Shown here: one piece after another, positions 55,106 to 62,602 of the stretch | Numbering within the stretch: the first letter of the stretch is position 1 | Layout: each line of letters opens with the position of its first letter | Assembly (NCBI GenBank): GCA_029562645.1 | Contig: JAKQUI010000048.1 | Span: 186,001-250,000, forward strand | Source of the DNA: Spirochaetota bacterium | GTDB lineage: Bacteria > Spirochaetota > UBA4802 > JAKQUI01 | Direction of reading: 5' to 3' | DNA length: 64,000 nucleotides | The notes under the pieces: model-generated | Seen by the model: the letters and a program-made list of their open reading frames with translations, nothing else | What the model was told of the DNA's origin: nothing | Databases searched by the model: none | Program-made: the position numbers and the translations under genes

Positions 55106-56161
55106 ATGAAAACACAACGAAACCTCATCGCACAAACAATCATCGTCTGCCTGATCGCCGCGGGGCCGGCGACGGCTCTCGAGCTCAAGAAGACCATACA
55201 CGGCGAGCTCGCGGCAAAATCCGTTGTCCATAACGGGAAGGGCCTGTTCTTCGCCCAGAACATGATGTACCGTCACACCATATCGGTGTACAACAGCGAC
55301 TACCAGCTGGTAAAAACCATACCCGACACCATACGCCCGTCGGACTACGGCTACACGAACCTGAAGGGCACCTTCCGCGGAGCGCCGGTCGAATGCGCCT
55401 TCTCCCACGACGGCCAATTCGCGTGGATTTCCCAATACTGCACCACGGGGGCCGGCCGCAACAATCCCGGCCATGACAAGTGCGGGCCGTCGAGCGGATA
55501 CGACAACAGCTTCCTATACCGCATCAACACGACCACCTTCGCGATCGACGCCATCGTCGAGGTCGGCTCGGTGCCCAAGTACGTAGGCACCTCCCCCGAC
55601 AACAAGTACGTCATCGTGACCAACTGGTGCACGTACGACGCGCACATCATCGACACCGCGACGAACAAGATCGTAAAGAAGATTTACCTGGGGCCCTATC
55701 CGCGCGGCATCGTCGTGGATCCCACCTCCTCGTTCGCCTACATCGCGGTGATGGGCTCATACGATATCGCCATCATCGACCTGAAAACATTCGAGAAGAA
55801 TTGGATCAAGGGCGTGGGCCGCTCGCCCCGCCACCTCTGTATCTCGCCCGATGGCCGCTACCTCTACGCGAGCCTCAACGGCGAGGCCCAACTGGCCAAG
55901 GTGGACCTCCTGAGCGGGAAGAACGTCGCGAAGGTCCACACCGGCAGCCAGCCGCGCTCCATGGACATCTCCACCGACGGGGCCTTCCTGTACGTGGTCA
56001 ACTACTCGTCCAATTCGATGAGCAAGGTCCGCACCGCCGACATGAAGGTGATGAAAACCGTAAAGACCAACGGAGCCCCCATCGGCATCACCTATGACGG
56101 CATCAAGAAAGAGGTGTGGGTCTCCTGCTACAGCGGGACGCTCATGGTGTTCAAGGATTGA
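55106..56161 (+). CDS. Exported YncE-type beta-propeller protein
   Basis: This 351-residue protein has a signal peptide (about 1-25, ending ATALE) and at least five propeller blades. Repeats of about 42 residues carry the YVTN-like elements KYVIVTNW, SFAYIAVMGSYDIAIIDL, RYLYASLNG and AFLYVVNYSSN. The fold gives a stable binding surface in the periplasm; no catalytic residues are visible. The N-terminal 100 residues are less repeat-like and have a Cys pair. The rhomboid gene follows 27 bases later, so the two may be co-transcribed. Ligand unknown. Confidence 0.85.
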   Translation: MKTQRNLIAQTIIVCLIAAGPATALELKKTIHGELAAKSVVHNGKGLFFAQNMMYRHTISVYNSDYQLVKTIPDTIRPSDYGYTNLKGTFRGAPVECAFSHDGQFAWISQYCTTGAGRNNPGHDKCGPSSGYDNSFLYRINTTTFAIDAIVEVGSVPKYVGTSPDNKYVIVTNWCTYDAHIIDTATNKIVKKIYLGPYPRGIVVDPTSSFAYIAVMGSYDIAIIDLKTFEKNWIKGVGRSPRHLCISPDGRYLYASLNGEAQLAKVDLLSGKNVAKVHTGSQPRSMDISTDGAFLYVVNYSSNSMSKVRTADMKVMKTVKTNGAPIGITYDGIKKEVWVSCYSGTLMVFKD

Positions 56162-56188
56162 CGGCGATTTACGGGGCGTGAGTGCGGC

Positions 56189-56740
56189 ATGATTGAACGG
56201 CAGGGAATTCTCGGCGCGGTCAAGTTCATGGCGGGATTCGTTCTCCTGCTGTGGATCATTCTCCTGGCCAGCGCCGCGTTTCCCATCAAAAACCTCGGGA
56301 TCGTTCCCCGCACCATCACCGGGCTTGTCGGCGTCGCGGCCGCGCCCTTCCTGCACCAGGACGCCGCGCACCTCATCGCGAACTCATTCAGCCTGTTCGT
56401 CCTGGGCACCGTCCTCATCGCGCTGGAGAAGGGGCGCGCGCTCACCATCATGATTTCGCTCGCCATCCTCGGGGGTTTCGGGACATGGCTCATCGGCCGG
56501 CCGGGCACCGTTCACATCGGCGCGAGCGGCCTCGTCTTCGGACTGTTGAGCTATCTCTTTTTCTTCGGCGTCTTCAAACGCGATCTCAAATCGATCATCG
56601 TGTCCATCGCAATCTTTTTTCTTTACGGCGGGGCCGTCTGGGGGGTGATTCCGTCATCGCCGCACGTGTCGTGGGAGAGCCACCTGTGCGGTTTTATCGC
56701 GGGCATTCCGCTGGCGCGGTATTATGCGCGCCGCGCCTAG
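56189..56740 (+). CDS. Rhomboid-type intramembrane serine protease
   Basis: This 183-residue membrane protein has about six hydrophobic helices. The catalytic Ser is in HIGASGLVFGLL (GxSG) and the catalytic His in ESHLCGFIAG. HQDAAHLIANSFSLFVLG is the second conserved helix, with the HxxxN-type pattern. The length is short, as for minimal bacterial rhomboids. It would cut single-span membrane proteins. Its stop codon shares a CTAG with the stop of the gene on the opposite strand. Confidence 0.87.
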   Translation: MIERQGILGAVKFMAGFVLLLWIILLASAAFPIKNLGIVPRTITGLVGVAAAPFLHQDAAHLIANSFSLFVLGTVLIALEKGRALTIMISLAILGGFGTWLIGRPGTVHIGASGLVFGLLSYLFFFGVFKRDLKSIIVSIAIFFLYGGAVWGVIPSSPHVSWESHLCGFIAGIPLARYYARRA

Positions 56741-57183
56741 CGCGCCCCGATGCCCCCGATCTCTTCAATCTCATCGACGACAATCCACCGCCCGTTCTCG
56801 TAGCGTACCTGCAGCCGCTCCGGATGGCCGCGCTCCACGAATTCGAAAATGACCTCCGGCCGATGGTTCTCCATGAACTCCTGCGCTTCCGTTTCGGTGA
56901 GAAGATCAAAGGCATACCAGACGGCGGACTCGGCGGCATAGTCGTTGATGTGGCCGTTCCAGCCGTACGGTTGCTCATCGGCGTGCTCCGGCGACACGCC
57001 GCTTTCCGTCGTCGGCACCGTTACGAAAATCCATTCACTGAACGGGCTGGCGAAACTGATCCGCTCGATCCCGAGCACCCATTTCTTAAAGCTGCCCTCG
57101 CGGGAAAATCCGTAGAGCGACCGCTGCCCGTTCTGCAGGCCCTCGGTTCGCTCGTACACATACTGCTGGAGGTCCATCGTCAC
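56737..57183 (-). CDS. Hypothetical protein, 148 residues
   Basis: I do not recognise this protein. It is acidic and soluble, with no signal peptide. Aromatic-rich segments (EWIFVTVPT, AVWYAFDLL) and a terminal strand pair (LQVRYENGRWIVVDEIEE) suggest a small alpha/beta fold. It lies 10 bases downstream of the 110-residue gene on the same strand, and they are probably co-transcribed. The stop overlaps that of the rhomboid gene on the other strand. Confidence 0.6.
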   Translation of the reverse strand: MTMDLQQYVYERTEGLQNGQRSLYGFSREGSFKKWVLGIERISFASPFSEWIFVTVPTTESGVSPEHADEQPYGWNGHINDYAAESAVWYAFDLLTETEAQEFMENHRPEVIFEFVERGHPERLQVRYENGRWIVVDEIEEIGGIGAR

Positions 57184-57193
57184 ATCGCGCGCG

Positions 57194-57526
57194 TCAGATA
57201 CCCATGTTGGCCAGCACGGTCGAGAGCGCGTTTACGACCGACACCAACCCGGGGTTCGTGACCTCGAACCGACGGACCGACTCGGAGAGCCCGTTTCGCG
57301 CGAGCTCGAACATGCGCGGATCGACGATCTCCCGCAGCGCCTCGTGCGCGGAGGCGTTCGCGAAATTCGCGACGCTCTGCGCGCCGTCCCGGTCGTCCCC
57401 GGAGGCCGCAAGCACCTCGCGCTTGAGCTCATCGACCAGCTTGAGCAGTTCGCGCTTCTTCTCGTCGCTAATTGTTCGGGAGCCGTTGATTTTTTTCTCG
57501 ATCTTTTCGATGGTGTCCGGTATCAT
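57194..57526 (-). CDS. Hypothetical protein, 110 residues (DUF4404-like)
   Basis: This protein is mostly helical, with a charged N-terminal half (EKIEKKINGSRTISDEKKREL) and a C-terminal ETNPGL-like turn (EVTNPGLVSVVNALS). It is loosely reminiscent of the DUF4404 family of small proteins. No catalytic residues are seen. GGAGG lies upstream of the start. Confidence 0.6.
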   Translation of the reverse strand: MIPDTIEKIEKKINGSRTISDEKKRELLKLVDELKREVLAASGDDRDGAQSVANFANASAHEALREIVDPRMFELARNGLSESVRRFEVTNPGLVSVVNALSTVLANMGI

Positions 57527-57627
57527 ATCGCACCTCCGTGCCTGATGTATGACTGCACGCGTACAGTATAGTACTATTGAACGATCTCCCTGTCAAGAAG
57601 AAGCGGAACAAAAATCGGGGTGTGGCC

Positions 57628-57948
57628 ATGAAAAGCGTGAAAGAACTTATCAGATCGCATGACGCCTACATCGACGCCTCGCGGGGTGATCCCGGATTTC
57701 CGGCGCGTCACGCCACGCGAATCGCCATGCTACAGCACGAACGCCTGGCGCACCTGATAACGATGTTCGCGGTCATCATCATCGATGTGCTGTTCTTGGG
57801 ACTGTACCTGCAGCACGATTCCGTGTTGCTGTGTGCGGTCTTCGGCATCCTGTGCGCGCTCTCCACCTTCTACGTCGCCCACTACTACACGCTCGAAAAT
57901 ACGCTCATTCGCTGGTACGGCGTCTCCGGTACCGACGACGGAAAATGA
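57628..57948 (+). CDS. Small two-helix membrane protein
   Basis: This 106-residue protein has a soluble N-terminus of about 40 residues (KSVKELIRSHDAYID) followed by two membrane helices (about 44-63 and 65-85) and a short tail. I cannot assign a family. I chose the ATG at 57628; a farther in-frame start at 57577 adds a Lys-rich segment. Its stop directly abuts the end of the convergent dehydratase gene. Confidence 0.55.
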   Translation: MKSVKELIRSHDAYIDASRGDPGFPARHATRIAMLQHERLAHLITMFAVIIIDVLFLGLYLQHDSVLLCAVFGILCALSTFYVAHYYTLENTLIRWYGVSGTDDGK

Positions 57949-59199
57949 TCAGCCGGATTTCCGCGAACGGACCACCTCCATGAATGCGTCGATGCGCGTG
58001 CCGATCTGGCTCTCGCTGAAGACGCGCTCGTCCACCATGTCGGCCTCGATCATGAGAACGGGAACGTCGCGCTCCTTCTGAATGATGCGCTGGATGTCGT
58101 ACTGCCCCAGCGAGTACGGCTTGCAACTGCGATTGGAGTGCATCACCACGCCGTCCGCGCCGTACTTGTCGATCATGCCAAGCACCGAGCGCGCCATCTC
58201 GGCCACCGAGACATTGAGGTAGATGGTCGAGTAGCCCTCCACCATGCTTTCGAGGAAATCGTCCTCGCGGAGCTTCTCGACCTGTCCGCTCCACGCCGAG
58301 GTGTAGGTGTCGGCGACCAGGCAGGCGTCGTGCGCGGCGAAGGTCTCCGAGAGCCACTTGGTCTTGTACCACACGGGCAAATTGTCCCACAGCAGCCGGT
58401 AGCGCTCGTTGGGGACGGCGCTGATGCCGCTCGCGACGCGCGCGCGCATCTCCGCGAGGAGCTGCGTGTAGTACTCGACCACCACCTGCGTCCCCCGGAG
58501 GGTAACGATGAGCCCGAGATGGAAGAAGGCGTCGAATGCGCTCATAGGCGCGGGCCGGTGCATCGTGGTGTCCAGGACGGCCTGCCAGAGGCGCTGCGCC
58601 TCGACCGAGAGGCGGCCCACCTCCATCATGCGATCGTAATCGAACTTCCGGCCGCATACCGTTTCGAGGAAGGCGATATATTCGAAGATCTGCTTTCGCA
58701 CGTAGTTGCGCGCGATATCGGGAAACTCAGTGTGCGTGAACGGCGTATCGAAGATAAACAGCGGCACGTTGAAAAAGCGCGCCTGCGCCTCGTACCATTT
58801 CATGACGGTCCCGCAGATATTGTTGCAGCACACCAGGAAATCCGGCGCCGGCAGGCCGCCGATGGGCCCGCCGTTGGTCACGGCCGCGGCGATATCGGAG
58901 CGCGCGTACGAGCACAGGTCGCGCGAATAGCCCATTTCCTCGGCCCGATTGCACAGATCGCCGCCCATCTTGGTCGCGCCGATCATCGCGCTGTGATTTT
59001 CGGGGTACACGGGGATCACGTCCATCACGATCAGCGGCTCGACGGGACCGCCGCTGGTGATCCAGGCGACCTTCTTACCGGACTGGCGGGCGCCCTTCGC
59101 CTCGATATAGTAGCCCGTCATGATTTCCTTCATGCGGGCGACCGATTTTATTTTTCGTCGTTCCTTTTCCGAGTCCGGTTTTTTTTCAATGGTTTCCAC
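57949..59199 (-). CDS. 2-Hydroxyacyl-CoA dehydratase / benzoyl-CoA reductase-type subunit (BcrB/HgdA-like)
   Basis: This 416-residue protein belongs to the family whose two-subunit enzymes remove water from 2-hydroxyacyl-CoA or reduce aromatic CoA esters. Conserved Cys residues for the [4Fe-4S] cluster are visible in LCSYARSD, CCNNICGTV and NRSCKPYS. VAWITSGGPVEPLIVMDVIPVYPENH, cited by its ends, is the usual N-terminal region. I chose the GTG at 59199 because AGGAG lies seven bases upstream; a longer frame from 59262 overlaps the previous gene. It is encoded after its partner (59243-60373). The ATP-driven activator (HgdC/BcrAD type) is not in the window. Confidence 0.85.
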   Translation of the reverse strand: METIEKKPDSEKERRKIKSVARMKEIMTGYYIEAKGARQSGKKVAWITSGGPVEPLIVMDVIPVYPENHSAMIGATKMGGDLCNRAEEMGYSRDLCSYARSDIAAAVTNGGPIGGLPAPDFLVCCNNICGTVMKWYEAQARFFNVPLFIFDTPFTHTEFPDIARNYVRKQIFEYIAFLETVCGRKFDYDRMMEVGRLSVEAQRLWQAVLDTTMHRPAPMSAFDAFFHLGLIVTLRGTQVVVEYYTQLLAEMRARVASGISAVPNERYRLLWDNLPVWYKTKWLSETFAAHDACLVADTYTSAWSGQVEKLREDDFLESMVEGYSTIYLNVSVAEMARSVLGMIDKYGADGVVMHSNRSCKPYSLGQYDIQRIIQKERDVPVLMIEADMVDERVFSESQIGTRIDAFMEVVRSRKSG

Positions 59200-59242
59200 G
59201 AAGGCGCTCCTGTGTGAGTTGGGGCCGATGCGTGCTGTCCGA

Positions 59243-60373
59243 TCAGCCCAGCGATTCCACAAATGCCTCGAAGCGCGTCATCAACTGCCCCGCGGGCGGC
59301 AGCGTGTCCTCGATCTCCACGAGCATGCTCGGGACGCCCTCCCGGTCGAGACGCTCCTTGAGGTGGGGATAGTCGAACGCGTGCGGATCGCAAAATTTGA
59401 GCAGCAGAAACACGACCCCGTCCGCGCGATGCTCCGTCGCCATGGCCGCGAGCGAATCGGCGCGGTCGGTGAGGGAGCGGTGCTTCGCCGGGCACGTCAC
59501 GCGCGTATCGACGTACCGATGCGCGATCGCCTCGAGCGGGGGCCTCGTCGTATCGAGCGCCCCCTCGAAATAGCGCGTCCCCGTGCACAGATCGTCCCAG
59601 ACAACCGCGCCCCCGGCGTCCTCGATGATCCCGTACACGTCCGGGTGGCTGCATATACCGCCCGAGAGTATGATCCGCTTCCGCGCGTCATCATCGCCCA
59701 GTCCCTCCGCGCGCGCGGACAACTCGCCCACCAGGTCCGCAAGGAGCGCGGCCAGCCCGGTGCGGTCCATGACCATCGAAGCGCTCACGACATCATGGAG
59801 GTCGGCCCCCGAGCACAGCCGCGGGTGTCGGCTGCGCAACCGATAGAGCGCGCCCAGATGATCCCGTATCTCGTTGTACAGGACAAGCGATCGCCGCAGC
59901 GCCTCATCGGAAACCGTCACGGAAAAACCGCGCTCGATGCTCGCGGTAAACGCCGCGAGCAAATTGACAATATACTCCCGCGCGCTTTCGGAGTTGAGCT
60001 TCACGGGCAGCACGATGTCCTCGAAGAAGCCAAACGGGATGTTCATGCGGTAGATATCGGACAGGCGCTGAATCGAGTCGCAGGTGTGCGGGAAGACCAT
60101 GCCCCCCAGAAAGTCCAGTTCGCCGGACAGCCCGAGCTCCAGCGCGCTTCGGACCAGCGAGCACGAGTAGGATTGCAGGTGGGCGTCGGCCCGGACGATC
60201 TTTTTCCCGAACCCGAACAGGCGCACCGGAAGGATCCCCGCCGCGTGGATGATCTCCTCGGGCGTGTATGAGCAGAAGTATCCCAGCGCGCGGACGCCCG
60301 TTTCATTCGTGTATCGCCGCGCATATTCGATCGGGTCCCGCGCGACCCTACGGATGTCTTCAATCGCATTCAT
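59243..60373 (-). CDS. 2-Hydroxyacyl-CoA dehydratase / benzoyl-CoA reductase-type subunit (BcrC/HgdB-like)
   Basis: This 376-residue protein is the second subunit of the same family. Cys residues fit cluster ligands in YFCSYTPEE, YSCSLVRS, FPHTCDS and KFCDPHAFDYP. The last segment (LEIEDTLP and RFEAFVESL) matches the family C-terminus. The ATG at 60373 has GGGGG six bases upstream; the ATG at 60379 sits directly against it. It is followed by the other subunit after a 43-base gap. It may catalyse dehydration in amino-acid fermentation or reduction of an aromatic acid; the sequence does not decide. Confidence 0.83.
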   Translation of the reverse strand: MNAIEDIRRVARDPIEYARRYTNETGVRALGYFCSYTPEEIIHAAGILPVRLFGFGKKIVRADAHLQSYSCSLVRSALELGLSGELDFLGGMVFPHTCDSIQRLSDIYRMNIPFGFFEDIVLPVKLNSESAREYIVNLLAAFTASIERGFSVTVSDEALRRSLVLYNEIRDHLGALYRLRSRHPRLCSGADLHDVVSASMVMDRTGLAALLADLVGELSARAEGLGDDDARKRIILSGGICSHPDVYGIIEDAGGAVVWDDLCTGTRYFEGALDTTRPPLEAIAHRYVDTRVTCPAKHRSLTDRADSLAAMATEHRADGVVFLLLKFCDPHAFDYPHLKERLDREGVPSMLVEIEDTLPPAGQLMTRFEAFVESLG

Positions 60374-60398
60374 CAGCATCCCCCGGCCGTACCGCCGC

Positions 60399-61397
60399 CT
60401 AGAATTCGAAGGTCTCGACGATACGCTGCCGAAAGCGATACTCGAGATTGAGCCATGCCATCACCCTGCCCTGACGCTCGGCGAGCTCGCCCTTCGCCTT
60501 GGGTTGCGCGAGCAGCACGCTCTTTTCGAACAGCGCAAAGTACGTCGTCAGGGACGGAGTCAGTTTTTTGCTGAGATACGTGTACAGGACCCACTTTTTT
60601 TGCTCATGGTATTCACGGGTCTTTTTCTCGGTGATTTTCACGAGCTTGAACAGTTTTTCATAAAATGACAACAGCTTCACCGGATCGACTTTCGACACGA
60701 CCTTGTGAAACTCCTTTTCCCGCGGCGGGGTTATCGTCTCGCTGTGCGAAAACGCGAAGATATACGCCAGCTGGATCTCGCTGTCGTAGCCGTGCTCGTA
60801 GTCGATCGCGTGGAGCGTCGCATCGAGGATTTCACGGTCGGCGGAATTGAAAAACTCGCCCTCCTCCTCGGTGAGAAAGCAGGCCAGCGCCTCCTCCCGG
60901 TCGATGGCGGCCTTGCGCGCCTGGAAGTCGGCCCGCAGGAAGACGTCCTTTTTGCACAGCGCGTCCTCCATTCCGATCGCGACGGTTTTTATCGATTCGA
61001 GATAGAGCGCGGAATACCGCTTGAAGTTGCGCGGGTCCTTGTACGAATAGCGGTTCACCTGGCACTCCGTCTGCCGATAGAGCCGATAGAGCTTGATGAA
61101 AAGCGTTTTCGACACCTCGATATTGCTGGCGTCGACCACCTCATAGAACCGCGGATCGGCCGACGTCAGGGCGGCCTGCGCCTTTCCGTCAGGGCTGATA
61201 TAGTCGAGCTCCAGCTCGAAGCTGTATCCGTGCTTCAGTGACATCGCCCGGCAGAGGTCTCGGATGACCGAGGTCTCTTCGGCGGTAAAAAAGCCCTCGC
61301 TTTCGATCTCGGGAAGAAAAACGGTGCCCATGAGAAACGGCAGGGCCGCGCACATCAGCGCGGCGATGAGGCCCATTCGTACGCTCTTCACTCGCAT
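60399..61397 (-). CDS. Exported protein with two related halves, unknown function
   Basis: I do not recognise this 332-residue protein. It has a signal peptide or anchor (about 8-28). The rest is two similar units of about 120 residues: 36-150 and 182-300. The match is clear around FFTAEETSVIRDL...HGYSFELELDYI in the first and FFNSADREILDAT...HGYDSEIQLAYI in the second (146 residues apart). Both units are helical and rich in Lys, Tyr and Phe. The start overlaps the end of the NeuB-family gene by 10 bases. It is followed by the dehydratase genes. Confidence 0.75.
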   Translation of the reverse strand: MRVKSVRMGLIAALMCAALPFLMGTVFLPEIESEGFFTAEETSVIRDLCRAMSLKHGYSFELELDYISPDGKAQAALTSADPRFYEVVDASNIEVSKTLFIKLYRLYRQTECQVNRYSYKDPRNFKRYSALYLESIKTVAIGMEDALCKKDVFLRADFQARKAAIDREEALACFLTEEEGEFFNSADREILDATLHAIDYEHGYDSEIQLAYIFAFSHSETITPPREKEFHKVVSKVDPVKLLSFYEKLFKLVKITEKKTREYHEQKKWVLYTYLSKKLTPSLTTYFALFEKSVLLAQPKAKGELAERQGRVMAWLNLEYRFRQRIVETFEF

Positions 61398-62437
61398 ATC
61401 CCCTCTTCGAAATCTTCTTCGCGGATGAGGTGGCCCTTCGGGATCAACCGCCGGCTGACCCGCCCCAGCATCCCCGCACAACGATTGACCGGCATGCCCA
61501 CGCCCGGACGAAGCGGCACGACATCGGCGGCCTCGAGGCGCTTCCCGGCCGGGATGTCCCTCCCGGCACACAAGCTCCTGCGCGCCGATAATGCAACCTC
61601 TTTTTCGGAATCTCCCATCGCGATCCGGCCGTCGCCCAGAGCGGCGAGCGCATTGTCCGCCGCCTGGCGCATTGCGGCGAACTCCGCGGGCGCAACCGAC
61701 ACGTTTCGATCGGGACACTCGTAGCCCGGATCATGCACAAAATGCTTTTCGAAGATTCGCGCCCCCAGCGCGACGGCTGCCCCCACCAGATCGGTCCCGG
61801 ATGAATGATCGGAGAATCCCACCGGCGCGCCGAAACGCTCGGCCAGCTGCGATATACGCCTGAGGTTCGCGTGGGCCGCGTCGAGCGGATAGTTCGATAC
61901 GCAGTGAAGCAGCGCGATGTCCGGACACCCTTCGGCGCGTACAAGGTCCAGGGCGCGCGCGATCTCATCCTCCGTGCAGATGCCGGTGGACATGATCACC
62001 GGCTTTGAGGTCCGGGCCACGCGCGAAAGGAGCCGGAGGTTCCCCACCTCGGACGAGGCGACCTTGTACAGTCGGACCCCGACCTCCTCCAGGAGGTCCA
62101 CCGACGGCTCGTCGAAAGCGCTCGAGAAGAACTCGACGCCGCATTCCCGGGCGACGTCGCGCAATCGGACATAGTCCTCCTTCGCAAGGACGAACCGGCG
62201 GAAGAATTCGATCTGGGAGAAATCCGCATCGCCCTCGCGTCCGCTCGCCAGAAGCGACGTCGTATAGGGCGAGTACATGAGCTCCGGCACGTAGGTCTGG
62301 AACTTGACCATGTGGGCCCCGGCCAACGCAGCGGCGCGCACCATGCGCTCGGCCATATCGCAATCGCCATTGTGGTTGATGCCGATCTCCGCGATGCAAA
62401 GGATGTTTTTCCCGGGGAATAGTCCAGCAAGCTTCAT
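61388..62437 (-). CDS. N-acetylneuraminate synthase family protein
   Basis: This 349-residue protein has the NeuB barrel (about 1-280) and a C-terminal SAF domain (about 290-345: SLCAGRDIPAGKRL). Barrel marks are IAEIGINHNGD, VKFQTYVPE, KVASSEVGN, SVLHCVSNYP-like and VGFSDHSSGTD. The family condenses phosphoenolpyruvate with ManNAc or modified hexosamines to make sialic, legionaminic or pseudaminic acid. The exact sugar cannot be read. CMP-transferase or epimerase genes are not in the window. It is the first gene of a minus-strand set ending in the dehydratase pair. Confidence 0.88.
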   Translation of the reverse strand: MKLAGLFPGKNILCIAEIGINHNGDCDMAERMVRAAALAGAHMVKFQTYVPELMYSPYTTSLLASGREGDADFSQIEFFRRFVLAKEDYVRLRDVARECGVEFFSSAFDEPSVDLLEEVGVRLYKVASSEVGNLRLLSRVARTSKPVIMSTGICTEDEIARALDLVRAEGCPDIALLHCVSNYPLDAAHANLRRISQLAERFGAPVGFSDHSSGTDLVGAAVALGARIFEKHFVHDPGYECPDRNVSVAPAEFAAMRQAADNALAALGDGRIAMGDSEKEVALSARRSLCAGRDIPAGKRLEAADVVPLRPGVGMPVNRCAGMLGRVSRRLIPKGHLIREEDFEEGICE

Positions 62438-62526
62438 CTATCCTTTGGCTCCTTCGATTTGATTTTGTTACGATTCGGCCCGCCTGATATTTTTTCAATA
62501 AAATAATACCTCGCGCATAAAACTAT

Positions 62527-62557
62527 TTGACAGCCCCCCATTTTATCGCGCTACCAT
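62527..62557 (+). promoter_or_regulatory. Possible promoter of glpK
   Basis: TTGACA (62527-62532) is followed after 19 bases by TACCAT (62552-62557), 46 bases upstream of the glpK start. The 165-base gap to the divergent NeuB-family gene is otherwise AT-rich. Confidence 0.45.
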
Positions 62558-62602
62558 CGTCCCCGACGCGACGACCGCACTATCATCAGCGAGGACGACC
62601 CC

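Noticed and set aside
60399-61718. A longer start for the duplicated exported protein
   Set aside because: The upstream part is a shifted frame of the NeuB-family gene; the signal peptide begins at 61397.
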